From Reticulitermes lucifugus (lineage: Eukaryota > Arthropoda > Insecta > Blattodea > Rhinotermitidae), in assembly GCA_026260175.1 (NCBI GenBank), contig JAKCWW010000776.1:1-64000 (forward strand): DNA of 64,000 bases. Direction: 5' to 3'. Numbering within the stretch: position 1 is the first letter of the stretch; each line of letters opens with the position of its first letter. A program made the position numbers and the translations under genes. The notes under the pieces were generated by a model. It was given only the letters and a program-made list of their open reading frames with translations, was not told where the DNA came from and did not search any database. Shown in pieces: positions 10,583-23,543 of this stretch.

Positions 10583-11594
10583 AAGGGTAAATAAAGTTCC
10601 TCATTTCACGACATCGGTAAAGTTTGACTCGTTGTTACTTTAAACCAGCGGATGTAAGACCCGCTTCGTCAATAAGTTGAAAAGTGGGGCAGGTAACCTA
10701 AGCATTTGTGACCATATTCTTCGTAGTGAATATTATTGGAAAGTTCAGTGTACAAAGTAGGTCTAGGGAGCTGCGTTAAGTAACAAGTTAAACGCAACAT
10801 AGTCTGTAAACACGACGCTATAAGTAATCAATGTTATAGAGACATACTTACTCCGGAGTGGTTTATACAGGGAGGTCTTTTCTAACCTCATTAAGAGCCT
10901 CCTATAGAGCGCCGGACGCTCCGCACAGAAATCTTTGTCAATTTTTCTGTGAGTCTGACTTTAAGGAGACTGTTGATATTCCAGGTTCCAACTCGCATGT
11001 TTATTTTGCGTTTTTGAAAATAATTTATGAATTCAAACGACTGCACTCATATGGGTAAAATATAAATTCGTAAGTAATAGACATTCTTTTCCATAAATGC
11101 CTCCTGGAACTATGGAAGTACTTAAGTGAAGTTTCCGACTGCAGCAACGTACTTGCATTCTTTAAATGTGTTGATATAAATTGTGCCGACATTCAGAATT
11201 GTTGATTGTTTCTCATCTTTTTCCACAAAGTCTCTTACAAGAGACTAACGTAAGTTAATACATTCCATTGGATATTCCATAACCCATTCATGGCCTGCCT
11301 TCAGTTGCCGACAATGCAAATGTTTTGATGTTTCAAATGCATTTTAACATTACAATATGCAAAAAAGTGAAAAAATCGCCATATTTATTTTTAAAATTCT
11401 TCAGATTTAAGGATTTAAAGAGGTTTGATCCCATATCCTATAGCCTATAATACGCATGCATGCAATTCATACAGTGAATTTTCTTTAGTGAGCACTCACT
11501 CGGGAAGAAGAGTTGGACACTTCTCGTGTCAAGTCGGGCCGACCCTTGACCTCGATTTACGGCTACCCTGACTAAAAGACTTACTACAATAGAC

Positions 11595-11805
11595 AGTATT
11601 CATACATGAGAGAACTGATAAATGAGATGATAAACCTGATAATAAGAGAGACACTTGGGAGACCAAGGCGTAGTTTGTTTGATAATGTACAAGTGAATGT
11701 TAAATAGTGTGCGATGTAGAGCACTGAATTACACTGGCTTGACACAGTGTGCAGGTCGGACTGTTGTGAACACTGTAATAAACCTTCGAATTTAATAACA
11801 AGCAT
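11595..11805 (+). mobile_element. LINE-1x 3' ORF fragment
   Basis: Translation gives ETLGRPRRSLFDNVQVNVK and then ELHWLDTVCRSDCCEHCNKP, aligning with LGRPRRRWEDNIKMDLREVG and DWINLAQDRDRW of the family. The 3' UTR motif does not follow directly; a similar motif is found at 12105-12165, so about 300 bp of other sequence intervenes. Confidence 0.65.
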
Positions 11806-11864
11806 GTAACAGCTTAATCGGCTAATATACTCAGTGCCGACGAGAGATGGGGTAAGTCGGTAAA

Positions 11865-11925
11865 AATTACCGGGACCTGACAGTCCGGACGGGGGCCCGG
11901 GGCCCGACTATTTTGAATATGTTTG
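11865..11925. other. GC-rich unidentified segment
   Basis: A sharply GC-rich stretch (GACGGGGGCCCGGGGCCCGA) in AT-rich surroundings. It lies between two LINE scraps and may be a separate repeat. No partner was found elsewhere in the window. Confidence 0.3.
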
Positions 11926-12104
11926 TGTCTTTCTCGGTAGTATCATTATTTGTCGATTGCACAAATGAACCCTTTCAGGCCAAGCCCAAGTCCCTCTGCA
12001 ACTGAGAGTCAGTCTTTTCGATTTCGTTTATAGATTTTTAGCCGGTTCGCCCTTGCTGGGGCACGAAAAACTTTTTCATCAAGGCCCGAACCTGCTATCG
12101 GCAG

Positions 12105-12165
12105 CTCTGAGTGTAATATCAGCTTCTCAAGGATGACTCTGCTCCACACAGTAAGGTAATTAATG
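12105..12165 (+). mobile_element. LINE-1x 3' UTR end
   Basis: CAGCTTCTCAAGGATGACTC followed by TGCTCCACACAGTAAGGTAATTA matches the conserved 3' end motif of LINE-1x seen at 25680, 57080 and 61190. Confidence 0.65.
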
Positions 12166-12279
12166 TACCAGCAATCCTTATGATGGGGGTCACAATGACC
12201 AAGCGGCCTAAGATGTCTACTGTCTACTGCCACTTGAACACCAAGATTATTCGCAAGCCACATGGGTCATGTTCTTCCT

Positions 12280-14430
12280 CTTTGTGTTGTCCTATGTAGA
12301 CACTTTGCGCTGAGCCATCACTTGTAGGGGTCTTATCAAATGTGTAATATTCATGGCTTAGAATATAATTCTAAACTGTTACGGGCGAGACAGTGTAATA
12401 TGTAAAAGCTGAAGAAGAGGAAGAATATTAAGTGACGGTGAGGTGTAAATATGATTACGAAAAAGAAGATAAAGAAGAATATGTTGAAGGTGAATGGAAA
12501 GAGTTTATGACTTATTTTCCTCAAATCATGATCTTTTCTTTAGACCTGTACATCAGCTGGACTTCATAGACAACTTTTCCGAGTCTCTTTAGGGTTAGAC
12601 CGCTCAATTTTGCCAGGGAGGTGTCTGGTTAGTATCGGCTAGGAAACTAATTATTCAGCATTTTTCATGATTTCTTGAGAACCATTTATGACGAAAGCCG
12701 AAGTAACACATTAAAACAGCGCACGTCATCTTCCACTTTCCTCCTAATTAACAATAATATCATTTCGGGTATTGAAGTCTTCTCCGGGTGACAGCCGAAT
12801 AAAAATGACGTTTCATAACTGTCTCAAGAACAGAATTTGATTTGATCATCGCCACAGCTGTCCGTTTAATTTATACACGTCTTTAAACAAGAGAGGGAAA
12901 GTGTAAACGAATAAATCGGGGAGGACAAGTGGTTTCCACACTCTGGGTTGGAGGCAAGGTTAAGCGATGGGGAATGAAGAAAGTAAAATGTTGTGAATCG
13001 GACAGTTTTGTGTTGACAGCGTAAAACAGAGAGAGAGAGCGTGCTAAGAAATAGCGGAAGGGTAGATGAAAGGGAAAGACAAGGGATAATTAGGGGACTT
13101 TTTTTTTGTCGAGTGTAGGAGAAAAAACATTAGTTTGTTACAAGGCTCCCAGGCTTGAATTGAAAGCTGCGAAATTTCAGTTTACTGGTTAGTGCTAAAG
13201 TTTTTTTTACATAAAAATGTAATTTGATTGCCTTTAACCCAATAGGGTTATTTATAATTAATTTAAATGGAGAGGGCTGCATGAGAAGTATACAGCAAAA
13301 CTTGTAACTTGCAAATCACCTCAGAAATGGACGCCAAGAAAACCTGCATTGAGGTGACCGGTCTTAGTACCTTCCGGATACATAGCAGTTTAGCATAAAA
13401 GGAATGTAAATTCCCTAAAGTTTCCGTAATATTTATGCTGTTTCTTTCTTGATAAATTCAATTATATGTCCCATTTAAAGCATTGATAATTTCAATTACA
13501 TGCAAAAGAAGTGTAGACTCTACTCGTTACGAACTCCTTTTCACTGTGTCCCATTCTTATTCCTTTGTCTTGGCAGTCGTCATTGCAACATACGGGCTCT
13601 CGAGTTTGTCCAGCTTAACCAGTTACGGACGAAACTTACTCTGTTTTATTTAAGGACCCATTTCGTACTGCGCAGTAAACATTCTTCATCGCTAATAAAA
13701 CCGATAATTTAATGCTGTTATAGCAAAAGTCCCTGTGTCTACTGAGATTCATACAAAACACATAAATGCACGGTGTGGGCAGAACATAGGTTTTTTTCTG
13801 TTAAGCCTGGTGGTATATCAAGCAGCCACTGGATTTTTAAAGGTTAAGTATTTTGTTGATGCTTCTTATTGTCTGTCATCTGGAATGGCCTCTTATGTTA
13901 GGCCGTCTGAAATGAGAAAAACTGCACACACACACAACTTTAAATTATTTGATTATATTTTTTCTTTGTTATGTAGGGGTTATTTTTTCCGAGTTACCAG
14001 CGCTTTGCCTTCAAAACGAGATCACTCCTCCAAGCGGATACGGGATATTCTGTATTCTATCTTAATTTTTTCATTTTCTTTTCATTACCGAAATGATTTA
14101 TAAGCATACATGCAAACTAGTCTACTGATATGACCTTTGACATTTACCATACCAGTTCTGTTGTGTGAAGTCTCCGTTGGCCTTACCGTTGTGAGTTTAG
14201 TGAAAATTTTGAATTTCTTGAAGTGAGTTAGGCTGCATATCTCTAGACAGGAGCAGCATTTCTTAGGTTTTCGCCTAATAAAACTTTAGGGCCAGTTTAA
14301 TTTTGACGAGGGAGATATTATGCAGGATGACATAGAGCTTGGTCAGTCTGTGGTTATCTGTACACAGCGATCTGTTGAAACGGGATGAAAGCATGTAGTG
14401 GGAGTAGATATTTAGCTCCACATATTATTT
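12280..14430. other. No gene seen
   Basis: AT-rich sequence with small purine-rich patches. A 122-codon frame at 13735-14103 on the plus strand lacks an ATG at its start and has no recognisable domain. Confidence 0.35.
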
Positions 14431-14540
14431 ACCTGGGCACTAGGTGGAAGCGAGTGGCAACTTCACGCATCATCCGCTTCCCGCCCAGAAAACAAACATG
14501 ATACCCACTTAAACTGAGGCTGGGTGGGCCACAGAGCCTG
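14430..14540 (-). mobile_element. SINE family B fragment
   Basis: AGGTGGAAGCGAGTGGCAAC, then CGCTTCCCGCCCAGAAAACA and GATACCCACTTAAACTGAGG CTGGGTGGGCC follow the minus-strand order of family B middle sequence (compare 8600-8710). Confidence 0.55.
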
Positions 14541-15224
14541 TCTGCACGTTTCTCAGAGGAGAAAAATATTTTAAATTTTTCGAATGTAACTTTAAACTCG
14601 TATCGTCACCATGTTGTAAATGTTGACTTTCAAATTGTATTTCACATATAATGTGTAGGCATCTCCGTACCAAATTTTGGATGCCGAGCCCCAGTGGTTC
14701 TTTCTGTATCGCCTTCAAACCCTAATCCCAAATTTGCAGTAAAAAAAAGTTGTGAATTTGTTCATGGTCCTACAATAAGTATCATTTTATTACCATTTCT
14801 TAAGTAGAGCTGGTGTCGCTCTGTCGCTGTATTTCACTCATCAACCATATTTTTATTACTTACTGTGGGAAATTAAAATTCTGTGTGCATAGAGCCGGGG
14901 CACCCAAAATGCTGCCCGCCTCAGGTTTTTAGCAAAAGGACTTTTTACCTCATTAAGTAGTAGGCATGAACTAGCAGGCGCTTAGGGCCTAACCATCCGC
15001 CTGTCACTGTTATAGTACTGCTACAATATCCGCCTTTGTGAATAGTTAACGGAATATACTTCAAAATTTTTAACAATAAAGAATTCATTCAGCCGCACAG
15101 ACTTGTATGAAATTCTGATCACGTGGCACACTGTGAAGAAACGTGGATGCCGTTGGTACATTGCATTTGAAAATAGCCAGGAGCAAGGACGACCGGGAAA
15201 TTAGAGTTCCATTTCCCGTTGTCA

Positions 15225-15425
15225 GTCCTCGTGACAACCTCTAGATGGTCTCTTTTGCCGACAGAGGCTCCTTGTGCAGTGGGGGCCAGGGGCTGTTTCT
15301 TTGAGGTTAAAGGGGCTGTGCTATCAGACTGACCACTTACGTACATCTAGTACCAAGATTAAGAACACGGGAAACTATAACCCCACTCCCCCATATGCTT
15401 TCATGGCGTGGTATTTAGTTTCAGG
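15225..15425 (+). mobile_element. SINE family B, 3' half
   Basis: GGGGCCAGGGGCTGTTTCTT, AGGTTAAAGGGGCTGTGC, CTGACCACTTACGTACATCT AGTACC and the tail CTTTCATGGCGTGG follow family B order. The tRNA-like head is absent. Confidence 0.55.
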
Positions 15426-15720
15426 AAAGCCTTTACCTCAAAGCGTCCTTTTAGCTTGCCGCTACACCTACTTTGTTCCCCTCTGTTTTTCTTCAAAGCA
15501 ACGGGAACCTCAACCACGTCAGGACCTCCTGATGGTTCTGTAGTAAGTGTAAGGCGACAGCATTAGTACTATCGTTACTACAAGATCCAATCCCCGGACC
15601 ACCTCCGCTTCCCCTCACTACTTCCGGGATTAATTCCTACGTTGTTCTACGTAAGTATGCAGGAACTAATTTCTGGGAATCTGTTAAACAATCTTAAGAC
15701 TAAGGTTACTCAAAATTATG

Positions 15721-15993
15721 TTTTTTTTTTGTGAAAGGCCTCGTAACAGCCGCTACGAAAGCACCGCAGCCTGAAGGCTTATTGTGCAACCCTGTGATGA
15801 AGGTTTTTCTGTTTTTCCGTTTAATGGAAAACGGTGGAATGAAATTGACAGGGGAAAACTGAAGTACTCGGTGAAAACCCTGTCCCAGTGCCACTTTGTC
15901 CACCAAAAATCCCATATGGACCGTCCCCGGAATCGAACCCGGGCCTCCACGGTGAGATGCCGGCGACTGAACGCCTGAGTCATGGCACGGCCT
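15721..15993 (-). mobile_element. SINE family C with target-site duplication
   Basis: Body of 273 bp flanked by exact 9-bp repeats AAAATTATG at 15712-15720 and 15994-16002. Because the element is reversed, its tail appears as a T-run at 15721-15730 and its tRNA-like head at the right: minus-strand CCGTGCCATGACTCAGGCGT contains the A box, and GAGGCCCGGGTTCGATTCC the B box. The clean duplication and preserved promoter make this one of the youngest insertions here. Minus-strand open frames of about 70 codons across it are family C artefacts. Confidence 0.9.
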
Positions 15994-16769
15994 AAAATTA
16001 TGCTTAGTTAATAATTCAGCCCCTACCTCTCAGAGAACAGGGATGTTCTCCATTACGAAGACTAAACTTTTAATACTAATTAAGGAAATATTCTCAACTT
16101 ATACTGAGAACAATATGAAACACTGTGTGGGGAAAAGGATCTGGTAGCGCGTGTAGTAACCATTGTCCTTTTAAAGGTTTAGCAGCATAATACAATACTA
16201 AGCCTTTGAGTCACCTAATTTCAGTATCGGGTCATGGACTTAACACAAGATACAAAGTTACCTACATTACTTCCTCTCCTATTGTGTTCATCACAGCGAC
16301 GTTGGCGTAATTATTATGTTTTACGTCTATATGTAGATTTGGCTACACTGAAAGTGATGCGAAGCATTGATCTGGGCCGCACCTGGAGGTTAGTCACCTA
16401 CATCTAGAGAAGATCTCGACCCACATACTGGAGTTGGATATTGCTTGGTACTATTTAATAAGAGCGGTACAAATTTATCGGAAAGTCGGCATTAAATTCA
16501 ACTTTATTACACTCTGTTAGGCTTATTTCTCATTCTATGTTCAGAGTAGAGAAATGCCCTTTGAAACTTCAAAGAAAATTTTTCCCTTTTTATGAAGCAT
16601 AGGACTGTGAAATTTTAGTTCTTGTCCTGGGTGTGGTATATCGGATAAAATAAAGTCTTTCATATCTTCATCACCTTCAGCCTTACATTTTCGTTCTTTG
16701 TGCCTGAATATTCCACGCTTTCTCCAAACGTCTTTTACACATATCTGTCCCTCTTCATTCTGTTCACTT

Positions 16770-16950
16770 CTTCACGTTGATCCCAAGCTAGTCTGCGTGG
16801 GATTTGTAGTGGAAAAAGTGGCACTGGTACAGGTTTCTTTTCGATTTCTCGGTTTCCCCTTCAGGATCATTCCACCAATTATCCGCACTCAAATGTTATT
16901 TATTTACCACCGACCCTACATAAACTTAGGAATTTGCAGCTTCATAAAGT
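16770..16950 (+). mobile_element. SINE family C, variant 3' tail
   Basis: GTCTGCGTGGGATTTGTAGT GG, AAGTGGCACTGGTACAGG, TCTCGGTTTCCCCTTCAGGATCATTCCACC match the family C body. The tail then reads TTTACCACCGACCCTACATA AA rather than the AATAAGCC-type tail of 40031-40300. The tRNA-like head is lost. Confidence 0.7.
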
Positions 16951-17214
16951 AAACCACTTCTGTCCTTTTCTTTCTGTCTTCAGTTTAACTATTTGAATCG
17001 TGAAGACTGAACGGAATATTCAGAAAGAAAGAAAAGCGGGGCGGTAGTGAGAAACACGATCTTTATTACAATAAAAATAATTTTACATCTCTTTAGGTTA
17101 TCAGGCATTGTCCGCTCGTCCTTCTGGTAAAGGTAGCTTGGAAACAATGTCATGTTTGTAGCTGAAAGAAGTAAAGTCAGGGGATTGGCCTGTTTTTGTG
17201 TGTAGGAGAAACAA

Positions 17215-17475
17215 GAATTTGAGGAATGAAGTTTTAAGGCTTCTGGGATATGACGCGTGTAGATTGGTACAGAGTTACGGAAGTTTCGGAAGCGCCTGAT
17301 GCCTCCGTTTTCACGGTTCAAGAAGTCTGAGAAGAGGATCTCGAACTTGTAGGAAACGAGTTCTTCCGAAATGTCGTAATTACTTATGGATCTACACAGT
17401 GTCATATCCCAGAAGACTTCATTCTTAATCAGCACCACTGTGAGAACCACAAATCTCGCAATTTGAGCAGGTACA
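17215..17475. mobile_element. PLE LTR inverted pair
   Basis: On the minus strand 17215-17290 contains TACACGCGTCATATCCCAGA AGCC. On the plus strand 17393-17470 contains CTACACAGTGTCATATCCCA GAAGACTTC, then CACTGTGAGAACC and AAATCTCGCAATTTG. The arms are inverted copies about 100 bp apart. Minus-strand GCTTCCGAAACTTCCG near 17276-17292 is a decayed remnant of the GAAAC box. A 183-codon minus frame runs through the whole block and is not a gene. Confidence 0.65.
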
Positions 17476-18439
17476 GTATTAGGCTGAATAGAATAAATGC
17501 TCAAATTCTTCCCTCTGCTGCACACTGAAATGTAATTCATCTGTATTCTGTTTAAAGTTCACTGCCTACAGCACAGTAAACACACTATATTTCTATTGCA
17601 AAGACCAACCTGTTGGTGTAATTTAGGAGAATAATCGCTGCTTATTGTGATAACCATACTAATCGCACAGATGTAGTGTAAGAAAATTAATTTTCTTTGA
17701 TGTTAATTCGGCTCATAAAATCACATACCCGGTGTGCTTGAAAGGGTAAATCAGCTCAGATAAAATACCGCTCAGTAGGCCTACTGTGCTACTTACAAAC
17801 TACTACATTTTCTCCGAGGTCTGCCATTTCTTCAATATATGACGCTGCGAAAGCCCGGCGTCATCCCTGATGTAGTCTAGGCTTGCTCATTTTTGTAACA
17901 ACGTTTGCAGCGCCATGGTTTGAAAAACCCTCATATTCAGCCATTTACGGATATTTCGGTTTTCCTGTGTGCTCGATGCTTGATAACCACCATCATCTGC
18001 ATTCTACTCTTCTCAGGATAAGCGGGAGAATTCTGGGAACTTTCTAAAATTAATATTTTTCTAAGAAAGAAAAAAGAACCATATGTCGGTTAGGTTGCTC
18101 CCGTCGGGTTTCGTTCTCTGTGTGGTCAGGCAGGTTTCGCAACATGAAAGACTAAAATTTCACTGTCGTTAAACCATCAAATCCCGAAAAAACTACTGCA
18201 GGTTTTTCTGTTGTATGGAATTATGATACTAATGGTAGTGTCAGTGGTAAAGAAAACGCTATAACGAACGTGCAAGAGCTCTAACTCGCGATTTTCCTCA
18301 GTCCCTTCAAGAAAACTTCGGGAAATTATTTTCAGTTAGCTCGCAATCCTTTCCTTCCACGTCCTTTCCAAGTCATTATTTCACTATTTTCCAACACTCG
18401 ACGCTACCTAGTTCGACTTACTGACTATGCTAGTATTTT

Positions 18440-18690
18440 TTGTTCATGGCTAGACAGCGCTAGTGGGCCTAGACTTCCTCATTGTTGAGGCTCCGAGCTC
18501 ACACTCAGACGAACCACACGCGGTAGAATTCCTCCGGACGAGCGACTGGCCTGTTGCTGAAACCTCTACCTGACAACACTCAACACTCTTAAGAGACAGG
18601 CATCCATGCCCCCGGCGGGTTTCGAACCCGCATTCCCAGCAATCAAGCGGCATCAGATCCACGTCTTAGATCGCGCGGCTACTGGCATCG
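18440..18690 (-). mobile_element. SINE family A
   Basis: Minus-strand head GATGCCAGTAGCCGCGCGAT C (A-box region) and GCGGGTTCGAAACCCGCCGG (B box) are clear. Body motifs ATGCCTGTCTCTTAAGAG, TTGTCAGGTAGAGG and GCCTCAACAATGAGGAAG follow family order. I see no convincing target-site duplication. Confidence 0.8.
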
Positions 18691-18859
18691 GCATGTCAGT
18701 ATGTAGATCAATCAAATAATTTAAACTTCGAAACATGAGCACGACACGTCATTTCTGTTTGTTTATCTTCTGCAAGATACATTCTTGCATACCAATAATG
18801 ACTCAAAATACAAAATTAGTAGATCTTAAACACACACATACGGCGCTGAACTTTCTTAG

Positions 18860-19175
18860 TGGACGGGTAAAGCAACCCCTGTAGAGGCCTGGACAGGCCC
18901 TGAGCGTTCCAGGAAGTTCAGACTCTCAGATTTCCAGACAATCGACACATGAAGGTGGGAAGGTTGTCAGCCCTACGTACCGGCCTCCTTTACCCCCCAG
19001 GAAATATTCCGAGTACTCATTTCTATTAGAGGCTGTGTCGACACCAGGATTAATTCCAATGACACAATCGGGAATAAAACCCGCGAGGATTAATTCCAAT
19101 GACACAATCGGGAATAAAACCCGCGACCTTCCGCCTTGTAGAGCAATGCCTCAACCAACTGCGTTACCGTGTGCC
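18860..19175 (-). mobile_element. SINE family D with internal 40-bp duplication
   Basis: Minus strand: head GGCACACGGTAACGCAGTTG (A-box region), B box GCGGGTTTTATTCCC, then the body and a tail CTCAGGGCCTGTCCAGGCCT. It matches 52870-53165 throughout. A 40-bp block (19046-19085) is repeated exactly at 19086-19125, and the block includes the B box, so this copy carries two B boxes. Confidence 0.85.
19046..19125. repeat. Exact 40-bp tandem duplication
   Basis: Both units begin AGGATTAATTCCAATGACAC and end AATAAAACCCGCG with no difference. The other family D copy in the window has one unit. Confidence 0.95.
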
Positions 19176-19921
19176 TGTTGTTAGTGGGCAGTCCTGGCAT
19201 TTTTCCATTATGCATTAGCAAAGAAATAAATCATTAACAAAAATCAGATGTGGGGAATGTAGGATATGAAATAACTGAAGTATGTGTGACCTAATTATTA
19301 TATCTCTCGGGAAGACAAGGAGAAGTTTGCTGCAAGTAATCACACGCTGGCCAGTATCATACTGAGGTGTAAAAATGTAAATAAACGTAATATGGTAAGA
19401 AATAGACGGACAGGCATACAGTCATTTGGGACATATTGCCATTTACTCTGGTAAATAGGTAAGGAATTTCCACCTTCAGAACTTCAGATCTAATAAATGT
19501 ATGGCGGATTCAGTTTTCTTGGTAAAATTTTTCACCGTAAAGTGAGGATTAAATATTTTCAGTGCTTATGTGATTGAAAAGGAAAGACTCTGAACGTAAA
19601 AATTTATCATTAGTACAGAAATATTCTCACTATCCCTATTAAAAGGCACTATTGGACTTACTTTGAACCAGTCGATTCCAATCAATATGTTTTTAGCCTA
19701 TACCCTTGGAACTGAATCTTAATATTACCTTCCCATCTATGCCTATCTCTTCGTAAATGGTATCTTGCTTTCATGTCTTCCGACTACGGTTTACAGGCCT
19801 ATATATAGCCACTATGCCTACATGTTTAATCTCCTCCTTTCATGCTACATGATCAAACACCTCACCGTCCTTTGCGTGATCGTTTTGTTGTTTAGGTGAA
19901 CAAAATGATTTATGAAACTTC

Positions 19922-20165
19922 CCGCAGCACAATTTAGTCGGTATAGTAACTAGACTCTAGAAGCTGGAAAGCCGAAGAATTGTGTTTCGATTCCCAACAG
20001 TTTTCTCTTCTGCAAAGCGTCAAGACCGGCTCGGGTGCCCACACAAGCTCCCTGCCAATGGGTACCGGGAGCCTCTCCGGGGGTAAAGCGGTCAAAACCT
20101 GAAGCCTACCACTTATTTCCATCTAATGCCTAGTTCAGTGCATTCATGGCGTGTCGCGTAATTAA
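19922..20165 (+). mobile_element. SINE family B
   Basis: A-box region TTAGTCGGTATAGTAACTAG, B box TTGTGTTTCGATTCCC, CAAGACCGGC, CAATGGGTACCGGGAGCC, GGGGGTAAAGCGGTC and tail CATTCATGGCGTGTCGCG follow family order. Confidence 0.8.
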
Positions 20166-20169
20166 ACAC

Positions 20170-21670
20170 AGGGACAAATTTTCCTTTATTACTTCACCTC
20201 CTGCTCCTTGACTCACTCCTTTTATGGAGATGAGTAATTCTTAAGGAGCTGACAGCCATTCAGCTTAACGACAAATTCTCCTCTCCTTATAGCTCGAAAT
20301 TTCATTACTTTTTTCTTCACATTAGCCTGCCAGTGGGCCATATCCTGGGCGAAAATAAATGCAGTCCATATCATCACCCGTTACTTTCTGAAGAACCATC
20401 TAACTGTTATCGTCTTATTCATACATACATCTTTTTACGTGTTCTCTTCCATTCAGATTTTCTGAATATGTATTTATCCTTACACCTATATAATCAAAGA
20501 CTTTCTTTTTCAAAATGTGGTCTTCTGAGATCTGAAAAAGTGTACTGTTTGAATACTGGAGGTGTATTGTGGCGAAGACTGGGGCACCGGAACTGAATGC
20601 AAGTTCTCATACTTTTGTAGGCAAAGTGGGGGGCGCTACCATCCACATCCAGTACTGTCAGGTTAGACTTCTAGGTGCATTCCAACTTTCGGATGAGGAT
20701 TCAGCTTCCGTTCTGGGTGTCTTAACTTGAATTCTCTAGCTATAGGTAGCATGTTTTTCCAAAACATGATATACACGTATAAGAATGCATGACATAATAA
20801 TCCACAAGACCACAATCTGAATATTCAACGTCGTGAAAACGCGAAGACCAAGACACAATTACTCGTGTGAATAAGTCGCATTATGTTGTTCATTTCACTC
20901 TTGTGAACACAACTTTGATAAAGGTTATCGCAATACCTTCACTTAGAAGACACTACAGCGTGCACCGACAGTGCTGTCTGTTTTACGAGTATATCAACTC
21001 CTAACTCTCCCTTTTTGAATCTGTCAACTCTCAACAGAGCGTATATGCCATTCTCTCTGTCTGATATCCTGTGAATATTCTGCATATCTGGTGGCTTATA
21101 CAGGGGACGAATAATACTGTGTCTGCTGCAGCTTCAAGACCTATCCCCTTCAAACACTACATTTCCACATGCACACAACAGAAAGGATGAAACCACCTGC
21201 AACTCTCACTGTGCCGTGTAGTGCCTGCAGTTTACTTTAATTGACTGTTGGTTTCAAAGTAACACGCATGGAGGTGGATTTTGTAGTGGCAGCGGCCGAA
21301 TGGACACCGACTATACTGAATGGGGTTATAGACGTTTTCCTCAGTTCCTCCAAGCAACAGCACGGGCTATTATCTTGATACGCCACTATAGCTTCCATCT
21401 AAATGCTTTCCAATTCATCCATCACCAATCACTGTACCGTCGACCTCTTGTATTTTGATGTACTGGCAGCTTCTTATAATAAGCTATACAAATAACTTAG
21501 ATTTTTCTCTTTAATTCAATTTTAAAAGCTTTGGGCTATATCAGTGCCATTGACAGGGTTATAAGCTGGACCATCACCGACATATTCCGTTTCGTCACCG
21601 AGACCAGACTTGTTCTAAGGCCTACTCAGCATATTTGCAGCAAACAAACATTTTAAATGATTACCGTCCT
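20170..21670. other. No gene seen
   Basis: No exon or recognisable repeat. An 87-codon frame at 20333-20596 has no domain signature. Confidence 0.35.
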
Positions 21671-21674
21671 CTGA

Positions 21675-21750
21675 GGTGTGAGATTGTGTAATCTGGTAAA
21701 GTTTACTGATATTTTGGAAGAGCTTTTTGTCATCATATTCAGGGTAGAAT
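21675..21750 (-). mobile_element. PLE LTR scrap, minus
   Basis: GTGTGAGATTGTGTAATCTG GTAAAG (plus strand) is the family arm. It is followed by a segment whose minus strand reads ACCCTGAATATGATGAC, a CUGA-type box region. The 136-codon plus frame starting here is treated as incidental. Confidence 0.5.
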
Positions 21751-22559
21751 ATTGGGGTCTGGTAGAAAATTACCTACGTTTCAGAGGAAGACCTTGCCCC
21801 CATAAACTTAAAGAAGAAGGCAGTATAATTGTCCGAAAAGTCAGTAAATTTATGTCGGAATATATGACGTTAAATTTCAGAAGACAGCAATCTTTACAGT
21901 CAAATCTCGCATACGAACTCTTTTTGTCATGTTACCAGTCCACTCCGTGTGCACGCACGCTCATATTGGTCACGCTTAAGCATGTCTCATATTTACCTGA
22001 TGTATTCAATTCTTATCGACAGACTGAAGTTCAGAGACCTGTGTTTTTACCTGTAGGGTATTTTATCCTTCCGAAATGCATCTACTGAAGTCAGCGTCGC
22101 TTTGAAACATACGAGTTATAATGTCAACAATTTCAGTTCGTAAACAGACTCCATATTACAGAGATGAATTGGTTAATGGCGTTTAGGGGGCAAATATCGC
22201 TGTTTATCCTTAGAATCTCAAGTAGCACAGAAAGGCGCGATGTGGGTGAAGGAAGACTTTTGTCGTTTAAGCCAGTGGTACGTATGAGTTAAATTTAAAC
22301 AATGGTGTCTTTTAAAACTAGTCCCAATATAGCGAAAATCTTGTTGGAAGCTAATATTCCTCCCAGAGATTTTGTGAAATTCCAGTCTTCCGCTATGTGA
22401 CCCTTTACATTTGGGCCCGTAGCACTCGATGTTTCGAAGGATTATACTGCCTTTGAAACGTGAGGCACTATTCGCCCAGCACCACAGCACCACACTCTAG
22501 AAGACTGTAATCTTCAAGCTGGTAGTCGCTCATCTGGTAAATTAAGATCCGTACTTGCT

Positions 22560-22790
22560 ATGGAACTCGAAAATTCTATCCCGTGTTCTCAAGAGCGCAT
22601 TACACGACCGTATCCTATGGCAGTTGCAAAAAGCTGATACCATTTCACGCTGTGTCTTCAAGATCTATTTCAATATTATCCTCCACTCTGTCCTCAGACC
22701 TCACAAGATTTTGCATCCATTTTTACTCTTTAACGCTAACAAGCAGAGCGGCTGAGTTCTTGTGAGCAACACTCCTGCTTCAAGTTTGGG
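22560..22790 (-). mobile_element. LINE-1x 3' ORF fragment
   Basis: CCGTGTTCTCAAGAGCGCAT at the left matches CCGTGTTCACAAGAGCCCGC at 5580, the reversed C-terminal end of LINE-1x. Minus-strand translation contains TEWRIILK, corresponding to RRWEDNIK in another frame. Confidence 0.5.
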
Positions 22791-23543
22791 TGGCCCACAT
22801 GCACATCTCCACACTTACACAGTCCAATCCTGATTTTGTGGTTTAACTCAGTACATCCGGGTAAACGCTGCCATAGCACGTCAAATTATACAAAAAATTG
22901 CTTCTTTGTACATTTTATAAACATTGGTCATTCACCGTCCTAACTTTCCACGCTATAAATATGAGGTAGGGACAGCGTCGTAAAACACACCATAAACAGA
23001 ACAATGAAGTAAATATCTCCGCCAGTAACAAAGTCCCTCATTGTACAGCTTCTGAGCCAGTTGCGCATCTCTCCCATAGACACGAAGTTTCTTCTTGGCG
23101 AGTTCTGTAGAATCAGATTTAGTGGGCACATGAATAGGTTAATTTTTAAACTGAATTAATCGTTAATCGAATACTCACCCTTGTTCAGACTTGGTAAATA
23201 TTGATGATGTAATTGAAAACCAGTAATTCTTAACTACAAAATGAATAAGCTACTCTAAACTTCTAGAAAATTAACCGGATGACTTCAACCATATGGCGCT
23301 GAACAGATTTAGCTCAGCTCAATGCGCAGCTCGCGTGGTGTATTTAACCGGCGCACAAAAGGTTGAGAGGGAAGTACATGGTGTAAACATCAAAAGAAAA
23401 CCCTATTACACGGGTCAATGCCTTTGTGATATAAAAAAGGGTAAAAATTTTTGTTAAGCTTTAGAAGAATAAAGTTAATCTAAATTATAGCAGATGAAAA
23501 AAAAACCGTCACTCTCAAATGTATTTTACAATATTTTTTATCT

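Noticed and set aside
16989-17540. 183-codon open frame, minus strand
   Set aside because: The frame covers a PLE LTR inverted pair. Its peptide (VFWDMTLCR...) is a translation of the LTR arm seen repeatedly here.
21678-22088. 136-codon open frame, plus strand
   Set aside because: Starts in a PLE LTR scrap and has no recognisable domain.
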